From contig CAZOIA010000071.1 of the NCBI GenBank assembly GCA_964579675.1, forward strand, positions 1 to 25,222: 25,222 nucleotides of DNA, given 5' to 3'. The translations under genes and the position numbers were made by a program. Below, one piece after another: positions 6,222-13,932 of the stretch (position 1 is its first letter; each line of letters begins with the position of its first letter). The notes below the pieces were generated by a model that saw only the letters and a program-made list of their open reading frames with translations, did no database searches and was not told the origin of the DNA. Source of the DNA: CAZOIA01 sp964579675 (GTDB taxonomy: Bacteria; Planctomycetota; Phycisphaerae; UBA1845; PWPN01).

Positions 6222-7537
6222 ATCTGCACTCCCACGTTTGTCGGACTGTGCGTCAGCATTTCCTTCCTTTGGCTAGCGCCGATGTCAATCCAGGCCGGGT
6301 TGCCCGCGCCCCGGGCCGGTGATGTGAACCGCAGACGGTAATCGTTGTTCGCCTCGTCCACGAAACCCGGATCGTCGGCCGACACGTCGCCCGGGCCTTC
6401 AGGGAAGTCGTCGCGGTCCGTGTTGTTGTCCGTGAACAGGTTGTTCCGGGCGATTAACCGCTGGCCCGGATTTCCACCAGTCGCCTTTGCCCCGATGTCG
6501 AAATCGTGAATGATGTTGTTGGCCACCACACCGCCGGACTCTTTGTGGACGTATATGCCCACCTTGCCGCTTGGCTTGCCGTCACCATCAAGCGTGTTGT
6601 TCAGTATGAACTGGGGATGCCCGGAAAAGGACGTGTTGATGCCATGACCGCCGTTGCCGTAGACCCTGTTCATTACGGCAACCGCCCCTCCCATCATGAT
6701 ACCGCAATCCCCGTTGTTGAAGATGTCGCAGTTCCAGATGAGCATGTCATCGTAACCGAACACGCCGTAGATCGTGTTGTTATCGAAGCAGCAGCCTTCG
6801 CAGAACGATTCATAGCCGTACACGCCGACCATGTTCGAGTGACTGCGGCAGTTCTTCAATGTGATTTGCTTCTCGCTGGTATAGGTGAGTTCAAAGCCTC
6901 GGGCTGAACAGTTGCATACGCGTATGTTTTTGAATAGGTAGCACAGATCGACCCCGCCGAGCCCGGCGGCAACCGCAATTCCATCTTCAAGAGAGCTTGC
7001 CGTCCCGTTGATCGTGGCCCGGTAGTCGTCGTCACCCGGGTAATCATCTGCGTCGCCGGGTGTTTCCTTGTAACCTTCGAAGATGATCGGTGCATCTGCA
7101 TCGCCGGCCCGCCGGATCGCCGCACAGATGCCGTCCGCATCGGAGTCATCGGTGTAATCCCCATCCGCTTTCATCCACACGTGATCCCCGGCGTCCACGA
7201 CGTCCATCGCCTTTTGAGGTTTGTGCCACGGCCCCCCGATACACCAGTCCTGATTGTTGCCCGCGCCGGGCGTCGGGGTGACGGTCACCTGATCGTTGCC
7301 GTCGTCCACCGCGGTGATCTCGAAAACGTCGGTGCTGTTGATCCCGTCGCTTCTCCCCGCGATTCGGATCGTGTCATGCGTATCGCCCTGGTTCACGCCG
7401 GACAAGTCGGTGCCGCTTGGCAGTTGAACGGTGGCTGACCCGTACGTGGTTGCATTGCTCCCACTGACAATCACCGACTCGGATGATCCGCTGTTGGTGT
7501 CCGAGCCATTTGTGGATAGGTAGAACACGAGTGCCAT
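6218..7537 (-). CDS. Right-handed beta-helix tailspike-like protein
   Basis: 439 residues. The start at 7537 (MALVFYLSTNGSD) follows GAGGTGAG by 3 nt; an earlier in-frame ATG lacks this site. The N terminus matches the YLSTNGSDTNSGSS opening common to secreted or phage beta-helix proteins. It is followed by an intercalated segment and then repeated rungs from about residue 190 to 370, rich in asparagine and glycine (NTIYGVFGYDDMLIWNCDIF; NNTLDGDGK; VVANNIIHDF; ARNNLFTDNN). Such proteins bind or cut surface polysaccharide. No catalytic residues were assigned. The C terminus ends in a PAxGxG...DIGA motif typical of these repeats. Confidence 0.85.
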   Translation of the reverse strand: MALVFYLSTNGSDTNSGSSESVIVSGSNATTYGSATVQLPSGTDLSGVNQGDTHDTIRIAGRSDGINSTDVFEITAVDDGNDQVTVTPTPGAGNNQDWCIGGPWHKPQKAMDVVDAGDHVWMKADGDYTDDSDADGICAAIRRAGDADAPIIFEGYKETPGDADDYPGDDDYRATINGTASSLEDGIAVAAGLGGVDLCYLFKNIRVCNCSARGFELTYTSEKQITLKNCRSHSNMVGVYGYESFCEGCCFDNNTIYGVFGYDDMLIWNCDIFNNGDCGIMMGGAVAVMNRVYGNGGHGINTSFSGHPQFILNNTLDGDGKPSGKVGIYVHKESGGVVANNIIHDFDIGAKATGGNPGQRLIARNNLFTDNNTDRDDFPEGPGDVSADDPGFVDEANNDYRLRFTSPARGAGNPAWIDIGASQRKEMLTHSPTNVGVQI

Positions 7538-7623
7538 CAGCTCACCTCGATTGGCTTCCGTTCGGCGAGGCAGGTGCACTTCCTTCTCGCCGGCTCATAC
7601 TTCCACTGGATAAGACAACCCGC

Positions 7624-8451
7624 CTATGCCGCCAACGCCGCCTTGAACAACAGCGTTACCGCCAGGTCCGTGATGCTGCCCGTCGCATTCGTTGTCACGT
7701 GCACGGTCACGTTGTTATCCGCCGATATGTCCCCGTCGGAAACGGTGGGCTTGACAACCGATCCCGCGGTCGGCGTCGCCGCCGCCGACAGCACCGACGT
7801 GCCCCCCTCCTTGACATCCACACTCGCCGTTGCCGCCGTTGCCGTGCAATACACCTGCACCTCTTCCAGCGTCAAATCCTCCGGCGGGTCGAACTCGAAG
7901 ATCTCGGTACCCGTCTCGTTGGCGCCCACGCTCCCGCGATGAGCAGTCACCACCCGCCGATCCCGGACCTCTGATGCCTCCACCGACGGCACGCGAAACG
8001 CGGCCAGAGACCGCCGGTCCTCGATCGACATTTGCCCGTTCGACGTCGTCACCGAGGCCAACGGCAGGAAGGTCGTCACGTCATTCGGCCAATAGGTCGC
8101 CGTCTGTAACGTCGCCGTATCGTCCAGGTACACCACCTTGGTCGAATCATCCGGTATCGAGACCCCCGAGGCGCCCAGGAAGCTCTTCGACACGCCGCCA
8201 ATCATGAAGTCGATCGGGTAAACACCGATATTCAGATCGCCTTCATCGACCACCATTCCTTGCCGCCAGGTCCGCAGGATTCGGCTCTGTCGCTGTTGTC
8301 GGCGGTTGTACTGAACCTCGTAGGAGGGCACACTCGTCGGGCCTGTACCCTTGGCGAGATAAGGCAAACCCGTCTGCTCATCGGTGGTGCCGTCCAGGGC
8401 CTCGACCTCCGCGTCCGGCGGCCAGATTTCATTCGGATACGTTACCGGCAT
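7624..8451 (-). CDS. Phage virion/fibre protein
   Basis: 275 residues with a strong AGAGGTGAG site 2 nt before the ATG. The N-terminal half (YNRRQQRQSRILRTWRQGMV, VDEGDLNIGVYPIDFMIGG) looks like a structural anchoring domain. A central block (RVVTAHRGSVGANETGTEIF) leads to a threonine- and alanine-rich beta-structured C terminus (TLEEVQVYCTATAATASVDV, ending TDLAVTLLFKAALAA). That C-terminal pattern occurs in phage fibre and decoration proteins. No enzyme motif was seen. Confidence 0.7.
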   Translation of the reverse strand: MPVTYPNEIWPPDAEVEALDGTTDEQTGLPYLAKGTGPTSVPSYEVQYNRRQQRQSRILRTWRQGMVVDEGDLNIGVYPIDFMIGGVSKSFLGASGVSIPDDSTKVVYLDDTATLQTATYWPNDVTTFLPLASVTTSNGQMSIEDRRSLAAFRVPSVEASEVRDRRVVTAHRGSVGANETGTEIFEFDPPEDLTLEEVQVYCTATAATASVDVKEGGTSVLSAAATPTAGSVVKPTVSDGDISADNNVTVHVTTNATGSITDLAVTLLFKAALAA

Positions 8452-8518
8452 AGCTCACCTCTCAGTCCGCTTGCTGCATCCAATCATGTCTTTCCACTGC
8501 CAACTCAGGAATAGGCGC

Positions 8519-8622
8519 CTATAGCACTTCACGTTTGGGTGTAGCGGTTTCCCGCCCGAAAGGCGCCTGTTCGTGGGGGTTTTCCGCCTCGACACCGCTA
8601 CAAGAAAAGGGCAAGTGCCCTA
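8519..8622. repeat. Short inverted-repeat element, copy 2 (MITE-like)
   Basis: 104 bp with the same left end as copy 1 (CTATAGCACTTCACG). The right end, AAGGGCAAGTGCCCTAG, has a reverse complement that shares CTA..GCACTT with the left end. A perfect internal inverted repeat, TGTAGCGGT/ACCGCTACA, encloses about 45 bp. As with copy 1, the right end coincides with the TAG stop of a minus-strand phage gene. Confidence 0.7.
8603..8621 (-). terminator. Internal terminator within the phage cluster
   Basis: On the minus strand GGGCA-CT-TGCCC followed by TTTTCTT lies directly at the TAG stop of the 161-residue gene. It probably attenuates transcription into the downstream fibre genes. Confidence 0.7.
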
Positions 8623-9105
8623 GCCCGTCAACCGGTCGCTCGCGGAATACGAGAACGTCAGTCGATCCGTTTGCGGATCATGAAGCACGCCTGCGAGATC
8701 ACTTGCCGCCTGCGGTTCACTATTGATAACCGTCTCGTATATGGTCGCCCCTTCCGTCGCCGCGTTCCCGAGCGCGTCTTCCATCACAACAGCATGCCGG
8801 AAGCGCCCGAACACCAGCGGCTCCGTCTCGAAAACGATGGTTGCCGCGGGAAAGGCGTGCTCGTCAAGCAGATGCGTGCCCTCCAGGTGCCCATCCGGGC
8901 TGACGTTATCCAGGTGCAAACCCATGACGTGACCGCTGAGCAAGTGCCCGGCCAATCCCGGCGCGTCGGACCACAGCAGTTGCCGTCGCGGCGTCACCGG
9001 GTGCACCCAATCCATTTCTCCCGTGCCTCCGTCACCGTACACGTGAAACCCGTCCGTCGAATTAAACGACCGGGCCCGCACGACTCCGATCCGAATCGTC
9101 TGCAT
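8620..9105 (-). CDS. Phage-cluster protein of unknown function
   Basis: 161 residues, with GGAAGGTGAG directly before the ATG. The sequence looks beta-rich with many histidines (GLAGHLLSGHVMGLHLD, GHLEGTHLLDEHAFP). No membrane segment or catalytic motif is recognised. It sits between the hub-like 713-residue protein and the fibre genes, where tail-completion or fibre-adaptor proteins are usual. The C-terminal ~30 residues (LHDPQTDRLTFSYSASDRL) look like a terminal strand pair. Function is inferred from context only. Confidence 0.7.
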   Translation of the reverse strand: MQTIRIGVVRARSFNSTDGFHVYGDGGTGEMDWVHPVTPRRQLLWSDAPGLAGHLLSGHVMGLHLDNVSPDGHLEGTHLLDEHAFPAATIVFETEPLVFGRFRHAVVMEDALGNAATEGATIYETVINSEPQAASDLAGVLHDPQTDRLTFSYSASDRLTG

Positions 9106-9175
9106 CTCACCTTCCCGCGTTCTTACCTTCCCACTTCCTCACGTTCCTGCCTTATCACGTTCTCACCTTGCGCCT

Positions 9176-9228
9176 TCTTCATTCATCGTTCATCATTCCT
9201 GATTCATCATTCATCGTTCTCTTCTCAC
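9176..9228. repeat. Degenerate TTCATC repeat tract 2
   Basis: Runs of ATTCATCGTTCATCATTC-type heptamers fill the 3' half of the gap between two phage genes. The 5' half (9106-9175) carries a related, weaker pattern of GTTCTTACC/GTTCTCACC units. Confidence 0.7.
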
Positions 9229-11366
9229 ACCGCGTCCCCCGGCACGCCGGTGATCCCCAAGGTCAGCTCCGTCTCGTAGCGTCCGTCGGTCAGGAAGAAC
9301 CGCCGCCCGATCACTGCCGGCCAGCGCACGTCCGCCCCAACCGTGGTGGCGAACCGAAGATGCCGGCCCCGGATCTCCGTGATCCGGTCCCCGATCGCGC
9401 AGCCCGTCTCAATCCACGGAATCGTCGGGGCCACCCGAACCTCCCGATCCTGGTTCGCCCGGGCCAGTTGCTCGGCCAACGACGAGGCCGCCGCCGAGTC
9501 GTCACGTTCCGCAGGGCAGGCCGGCGTCCCCGGCACCAGCACGTTCGTCGTGTGTGACCGTGATACGAACTGGAACGACTTCGCCCGGCGAACCACCATC
9601 GCATTCACCTGCAGGGTCGGCGAGGCAAACTGACCCGCGGGAAAAGTCCCCAGCAATCGTTCATCGCTCGCGAGCACCGCCGTCACGCGCACGCGAAACG
9701 TCTGATCGATAATGGAATACCACATGTTCTGTTCATACGGATCGGTGCCGGTCGGAGTGAGCTCGGTGGGATTCTCGCACTCTAAGTATATTCCGACGCG
9801 ATCCTCGAGGACGCGCACCCCGCTCGATTGCTGCTGCCAGCTCGTGCCGGAATCGAAACTGATCTCCACCCACACCCCCAGCGCCCGACCGTCCAATGAG
9901 GTCGAAATCGTCGGGAGCAGCCGCCTGACCCGCCGCATCCACGCACCGCTGGTGGTCACCGTCGAATCCGCAACGGTCGAGAAATCGAAAGGTTGATAGT
10001 CGTCGAACGGCGGATTGCGGTTATACAGGGCACCGTCGTAGTGTCCGTCTTCGTTGAGGATCCAGAGCCGGCTCACATCCGCGCCAAACTTGAACTCGCT
10101 CCCGCGGCGATGATAGCGCCGAAACCAGTAGTGGTTCTCCGCCGCGCTGCCCAGCACTTCAACTTGGGCCGGGGTCAACGCCAACGCCTTGGCCGCTTCC
10201 CGGTCCCCGGGCTCCACGTTGTCCAGGTTGTCCCGCGGGATCCACCCCGGCCACAGAGGCAGGGTCATCTCGTAGTGTTTCACGTCACCGATCACGATGG
10301 GCGAGTTGACGATCCCCCGATGATCCCACGCGACCTGGCCCCGGTACGTATCGTTGGCGGAAAGGATCTCCCGCGTGGATCGCCCCGACGGATCGTATCG
10401 CGGTGTGCCGTCGGTATGACGGCCGCCGCGTACCAGGTGGAGTTGGCGCAGCGGCCCCCCTTCCGGCGCCCACACTCGCAGTTGCGTCACGCACCGACCC
10501 TGGCAGTTCTCGCTCTCCGCCGTGATGTGGATCCCCGCCGCGGTGGCCAACAGCGACAGCCCCTCCACCAGGTTCGTCGCCTCACAGTTCAGGGACACCG
10601 GCTCGCGCCCCAGGGCCTGGCTCAGCGGATCCGAGCCCGGCGACGAGCCCGCCGCCAGCGCATCGGTCACCGCAAACACGTTCCCCTCGAATACCGGACC
10701 CTCTTTCAGGAGGTAAAACCATATCAGATAGCGAAGGGCCGTCGCATACGTCCACTTCTCGGCGTTGAACTCATCCTCCCACGTGAACAGATGGACCGAC
10801 CGCGACTCGCCCGCCGGAGACAGCACGGTCAGCGGGGTCTCGGCCCGGTTGCCCGCGCCGTCCGGATTGAACGTACAAGGCAGCGCGGTCACCAGCACAC
10901 TCTTGTCCGCGTACGCATCCGGGTCCGACGCCAGCCCATCCTCGATCGCACCGTTGCGAACGTAGCGTCCATACGCCATTGCCTCACGAGCCCGGCTCAA
11001 TCGCTCCAGCACGTGTTCCGCATCGAACACGTACCGCTCGTCCTCCCGGCCAATCCGCCCGTCCCAACGTGACGACTGAACCGGCGGATATCCTTCAAAC
11101 AGGATCTCGCGGGACGATGCGAGCGGTTCATCCGTCATCACCACGATCCGGCAATCCGGGTGATACCGGCGCCTGGCTTCCTGCGAATCGAACTCATCGT
11201 CGATCCGTACCGAGATCGTCGCCGTAGAAAACACCCGATCTGATCGCTGCCGGACCTCCTCGACCCGGAGACGTTCATCAACCTGGTACTCCCCCGACCC
11301 GTAGGCCGTCTCCACGCCCACCAGCAGACGCTCCGCTCGCTGCGATCGTGACCGCATGATGCTCAT
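9225..11366 (-). CDS. Large hub/tail-like phage protein
   Basis: 713 residues, the largest protein of the cluster, starting 12 bp after the gp37-like gene. Residues ~40-125 (RVFSTATISVRIDDEFDSQE; ILFEGYPPVQSSRWDGR; YVFDAEHVLERLSRARE) resemble the first domain of tail hub proteins, where a strand set built around FEG is typical. The middle (~210-330) contains a helical stretch (WTYATALRYLIWFYLLKEG) and a beta-rich ring-like region with a CQGRC pair. The C-terminal third is beta-structured and ends with a domain of hub-like appearance (GDRITEIRGRHLRF). No lysozyme motif was seen. The hub assignment is by pattern, not proven. Confidence 0.72.
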   Translation of the reverse strand: MSIMRSRSQRAERLLVGVETAYGSGEYQVDERLRVEEVRQRSDRVFSTATISVRIDDEFDSQEARRRYHPDCRIVVMTDEPLASSREILFEGYPPVQSSRWDGRIGREDERYVFDAEHVLERLSRAREAMAYGRYVRNGAIEDGLASDPDAYADKSVLVTALPCTFNPDGAGNRAETPLTVLSPAGESRSVHLFTWEDEFNAEKWTYATALRYLIWFYLLKEGPVFEGNVFAVTDALAAGSSPGSDPLSQALGREPVSLNCEATNLVEGLSLLATAAGIHITAESENCQGRCVTQLRVWAPEGGPLRQLHLVRGGRHTDGTPRYDPSGRSTREILSANDTYRGQVAWDHRGIVNSPIVIGDVKHYEMTLPLWPGWIPRDNLDNVEPGDREAAKALALTPAQVEVLGSAAENHYWFRRYHRRGSEFKFGADVSRLWILNEDGHYDGALYNRNPPFDDYQPFDFSTVADSTVTTSGAWMRRVRRLLPTISTSLDGRALGVWVEISFDSGTSWQQQSSGVRVLEDRVGIYLECENPTELTPTGTDPYEQNMWYSIIDQTFRVRVTAVLASDERLLGTFPAGQFASPTLQVNAMVVRRAKSFQFVSRSHTTNVLVPGTPACPAERDDSAAASSLAEQLARANQDREVRVAPTIPWIETGCAIGDRITEIRGRHLRFATTVGADVRWPAVIGRRFFLTDGRYETELTLGITGVPGDAV

Positions 11367-11378
11367 GGTTGCCCCTGG

Positions 11379-12215
11379 TCAGCGACCCAACTGGGTGAAC
11401 TCGAACTCGAAATCCTGCAACGCCTCACCCGTCAACTCATCCCGGCGCCGGGGGCCGCGACGTGCGAAGGACTTCAGCACGCACAACTCGTGCGATCGAC
11501 CCCAGGCGTCCGTCATCGTCTTCTCCTCACCCGCTCGCAGTTCTTGTTCAATGGCTGATTCGAGGGTGTTGAGCGCCGCGTCACTGGCCGCTCGCAACTG
11601 GCCCCGCCACACGATGACCCGCTCGCGGACGCCCAGGTTCCTCTCGAAGACGCCATCGAGGCCCGGAAACGAGAACGACGACGTGGCACGAGTGAGCGGT
11701 CCCAACTCCACGTGCACCTCGCTGTCCGAGCCCGCCAGCGCCTCACCGCCAAACGTCGGGGCCGATCCCTCCGACTCGCGGCGGACCTCGTAGCGCTGCT
11801 CCCAGACAATCATTCCCTCTTCGCCACCCGCCGGTCGTTCGTCGATCAGCAGCAACCGGCGATCACCCCCGACTGCCAGGTCCTGGAGCGCCGCCGCCAC
11901 CTCCTCCGAGAGGGTGAAGATCCCGGTGACTTCCTCCGACCCGGTGCGGGCCTCCTCGTCGCTCCGGAGGCTCCCTGACGCCAGGAGAATGCTGAACGCC
12001 GGCGATCCCGGGCGGCGAGTGACCTTCTCGCTCGCATCCCGGCTGGTGGCGATCACGTAGGCGGCAGGCAGCCGCTCTCGGCTGATCGCGGCAATCAACA
12101 CCTTGCGGTCCCGCGACGTGTGCCCCTTCGCCGTCGCCAGCAACGCCGACTGGCCCGAGGTCAACTCCTCGAGCGTGGCCACCACTGCATCTTCAATCGT
12201 CTCCCAGGTACTCAC
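11379..12215 (-). CDS. gp37-like tail protein with extra C-terminal domain
   Basis: 278 residues from a GTG start. The N-terminal ~155 residues have the layout of the Mu gp37-like family (DUF1834): opening helix MSTWETIEDAVVATLEEL, then EVTGIFTLSEEVAAALQDLA and a basic/acidic strand region. The C-terminal ~110 residues (ERNLGVRERVIVWRGQLRA; IEQELRAGEEKTMTDAWGRS; DFEFEFTQLG) form a second module resembling one found in other phage tail proteins. The fusion is longer than the usual single-domain protein. In Mu the counterpart lies between the head genes and the tail. The paired gp36-like gene is just upstream. Confidence 0.75.
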   Translation of the reverse strand: MSTWETIEDAVVATLEELTSGQSALLATAKGHTSRDRKVLIAAISRERLPAAYVIATSRDASEKVTRRPGSPAFSILLASGSLRSDEEARTGSEEVTGIFTLSEEVAAALQDLAVGGDRRLLLIDERPAGGEEGMIVWEQRYEVRRESEGSAPTFGGEALAGSDSEVHVELGPLTRATSSFSFPGLDGVFERNLGVRERVIVWRGQLRAASDAALNTLESAIEQELRAGEEKTMTDAWGRSHELCVLKSFARRGPRRRDELTGEALQDFEFEFTQLGR

Positions 12216-12246
12216 CGATCAGCACTCCGCGCATGGCTTTCAGCCG

Positions 12247-12296
12247 CGTCGTCATTGTTCATCATTCATCGTTCATCATTCATCATTCATCGTTTC
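12247..12296. repeat. Degenerate TTCATC repeat tract 3
   Basis: About seven consecutive TTCATC(G/A)T-type heptamers lie between the gp36-like and gp37-like genes. On the coding (minus) strand they read GATGAAC/GATGAAT. Confidence 0.8.
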
Positions 12297-12297
12297 T

Positions 12298-12741
12298 TCA
12301 GAGGTCGTCCAGTTCCTCGCGTGACATGACCCGAGCCGAGCCGGTTACTTCGCCGGTGATTCCGCCCGCCGGGTTCGTTGGCAGCTCACTGCCGGCCGGC
12401 AGCACGACTTCGCCGGAGGCCGCGCGCAGCAGCCAGCGCACCGCCGAGTCACGTTTCCGCCGGGTCTCCTCGGGCACCGGGGGCCGGCGGGCGTGCAGCC
12501 GGTATTCCACCAGGTCCAGTGCCACACTCTTGAGCACGCCCGCCAGCTCCTCGTCGCCCGTTACGTTGACCGGCACCGCATACCGCCGCCCGAGGTAGCT
12601 GTTCACCTCGCCCTCCGCCGCCAGCCGCGCCTCGGTCACCTTGTCCTCATCCGCCGAACCCGAACCCGTATCGTCGGTCAACTGCACGTAGGCCGCGCTC
12701 CCCAAACGCTCCTCGACATCTGCATTCGTCGCGTACGACAT
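12298..12741 (-). CDS. Mu gp36-like (DUF1320) protein
   Basis: 147 residues starting MSYATNADVEERLG, the standard opening of the DUF1320/gp36 family, followed by KVTEARLAAEGEVNSYLGRRY and LKSVALDLVEYRLHARRPPV. In Mu-like phages this small helical protein is encoded directly after the major head subunit and is thought to act at the head-tail junction. The length matches the family. The ATG at 12741 is preferred to one five codons upstream because conservation begins here. Order relative to the capsid gene is as in Mu. Confidence 0.88.
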   Translation of the reverse strand: MSYATNADVEERLGSAAYVQLTDDTGSGSADEDKVTEARLAAEGEVNSYLGRRYAVPVNVTGDEELAGVLKSVALDLVEYRLHARRPPVPEETRRKRDSAVRWLLRAASGEVVLPAGSELPTNPAGGITGEVTGSARVMSREELDDL

Positions 12742-12756
12742 GGTCAACCTCTGCAA

Positions 12757-12850
12757 GCATGAATGATGAATGATGAACGATGAACGATGAACCAGGAGGT
12801 CGCGATTGCCGGTTTCTCATTCATCGTTCTGCATTCATCACTCATCGTTC
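12757..12850. repeat. Degenerate GATGAA / TTCATC repeat tract 4
   Basis: The left half (12759-12792) consists of GATGAAT/GATGAAC units. The right half (12817-12850) consists of TTCATCG-type units in inverted orientation, about 24 bp apart. The whole could fold as a long imperfect hairpin in the spacer after the major capsid gene. Confidence 0.78.
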
Positions 12851-12867
12851 GTTTGTTCACTCCCCGC

Positions 12868-12903
12868 GAGTGCGGGCCCGGGCATCTGCCCGGACCAGCA
12901 CTC
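12868..12903. terminator. Strong GC hairpin downstream of major capsid gene
   Basis: Outer stem GAGTGC/GCACTC and inner stem CCGGGCA-TC-TGCCCGG form a nearly continuous 36-nt hairpin about 32 bp after the capsid stop. It has no T-tract, so it is more likely an mRNA stabiliser or weak attenuator than a true terminator. Confidence 0.55.
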
Positions 12904-12934
12904 GATAGGCGGCACGCCACCAGAATCCCGCGCC

Positions 12935-13849
12935 TCAATTGAACACGGTCCGAACCGCAAACTGCCAGTACCCGTAGGTAAGCCGATACCGCGCCCGGAC
13001 GCCGAACAACAGCTTCTCGCGCTTGAAGCCTTCTTCGCTGTTCTCGATCAGGGCCCCGAACTCGACCGGCTCGCGGTCCTGGAAGATGAAGGGGCGCACC
13101 ACCCCGTCCGCCTTCAGCAGGTACCACGTCGTTGCCGTCGTCAGCCACGGCAGCCCGATCACCCGGGCCGCTCCCTGCAGCACGTTCGACGTCTCACCGA
13201 TCACCGTGGCATTGATCGCCTCCAGGGCCGTGAACAACATGGTGGGCGGCACCACGCAGATCAGACCACTCGCGCTCAGCGCCGCCGGTTCGCCCTGGTC
13301 GTCCTTGAAGCCCAGCATCGTCCCGATCGCCTGCTTCAGGGCGGCCTTGAATTCATCCGTGGTCGGGTCGTCCGCATCCGACGCGTCGTACGTCAGATCG
13401 TTGTCCTGCTGGCCGCTCTGTCCGCTTTCATGCTGGGCGTTGAAGAACGTCACCCCGTCGTAGCTGTTGTAGCCCGACGTTGCCCCGTTAATGAGCAGTT
13501 GCGAGATCAGGTAGTCCTTGTGCGTTGCCGCCCGCTGGGCCAGTTCCCCGATTCGCACCCTGATCTGCCCCGTCTGGTCGTCGGCGATCTCGTCACGGTC
13601 CACCTCGATGGTGGCCTCGTATTTCAGGTTCTCCACCGAGTAGGTCTCGGTCCGCAGCCCCTTGGCGAGTCGTCCGGAACCCCACTCGCGCATCTTCGGA
13701 ACCGTCCCCAGCCAGCGGTACGTCTCCGAATCCGACGTGGACGGAATCCGCGTCGCCAGATCCTCATAGTACATCGTCGTGTTGCCGAAGCGATCGAGGA
13801 ATTCGCTCCGGAGCCCCTTGGTCAACAACCCCGTATTAATCACCGCCAT
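12935..13849 (-). CDS. Mu gpT-like major capsid protein
   Basis: 304 residues, the normal size for the Mu T major head subunit family. Diagnostic features include the N-terminal GLRSEFLDRFGNTT, the TSDSETYRWLGTVPKMREW block (about 38-56) and YSVENLKYEATIEVDRDEIADDQTG (about 70-94). Later come GVTFFNAQH and the C-terminal GVRARYRLTYGYWQFA. It forms the icosahedral shell with an HK97-type fold. The gene sits between the cement gene and the gp36-like gene as in Mu-like modules. It has no frameshift, so the shell protein is intact. Confidence 0.93.
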   Translation of the reverse strand: MAVINTGLLTKGLRSEFLDRFGNTTMYYEDLATRIPSTSDSETYRWLGTVPKMREWGSGRLAKGLRTETYSVENLKYEATIEVDRDEIADDQTGQIRVRIGELAQRAATHKDYLISQLLINGATSGYNSYDGVTFFNAQHESGQSGQQDNDLTYDASDADDPTTDEFKAALKQAIGTMLGFKDDQGEPAALSASGLICVVPPTMLFTALEAINATVIGETSNVLQGAARVIGLPWLTTATTWYLLKADGVVRPFIFQDREPVEFGALIENSEEGFKREKLLFGVRARYRLTYGYWQFAVRTVFN

Positions 13850-13918
13850 GATTCAAACCCCATTTCGTTGAAAGGATGACCTGTCCTGAATCCTGAAAAA
13901 CCCCGAAGCCCAAAGAAG

Positions 13919-13932
13919 ATCCTCGAAAGGAT
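13919..13932 (-). promoter_or_regulatory. UUCG hairpin between cement and capsid genes
   Basis: On the minus strand ATCCT-TTCG-AGGAT starts at the cement-protein stop codon and is followed by CTTCTTT. It is a stable UUCG tetraloop with a weak T-tract, perhaps a processing site or leaky terminator before the highly expressed capsid gene. Confidence 0.4.

Noticed and set aside
9993..11072. Long plus-strand open frame (359 codons) over the phage cluster
   Set aside because: It is antisense to the intact 713-residue gene, is Arg/Pro-rich as expected for a GC-rich shadow frame, and resembles no protein.
12806..13879. Long plus-strand open frame (357 codons) opposite the capsid gene
   Set aside because: It covers the strongly conserved major capsid gene on the other strand and also the repeat tract; composition is shadow-like.
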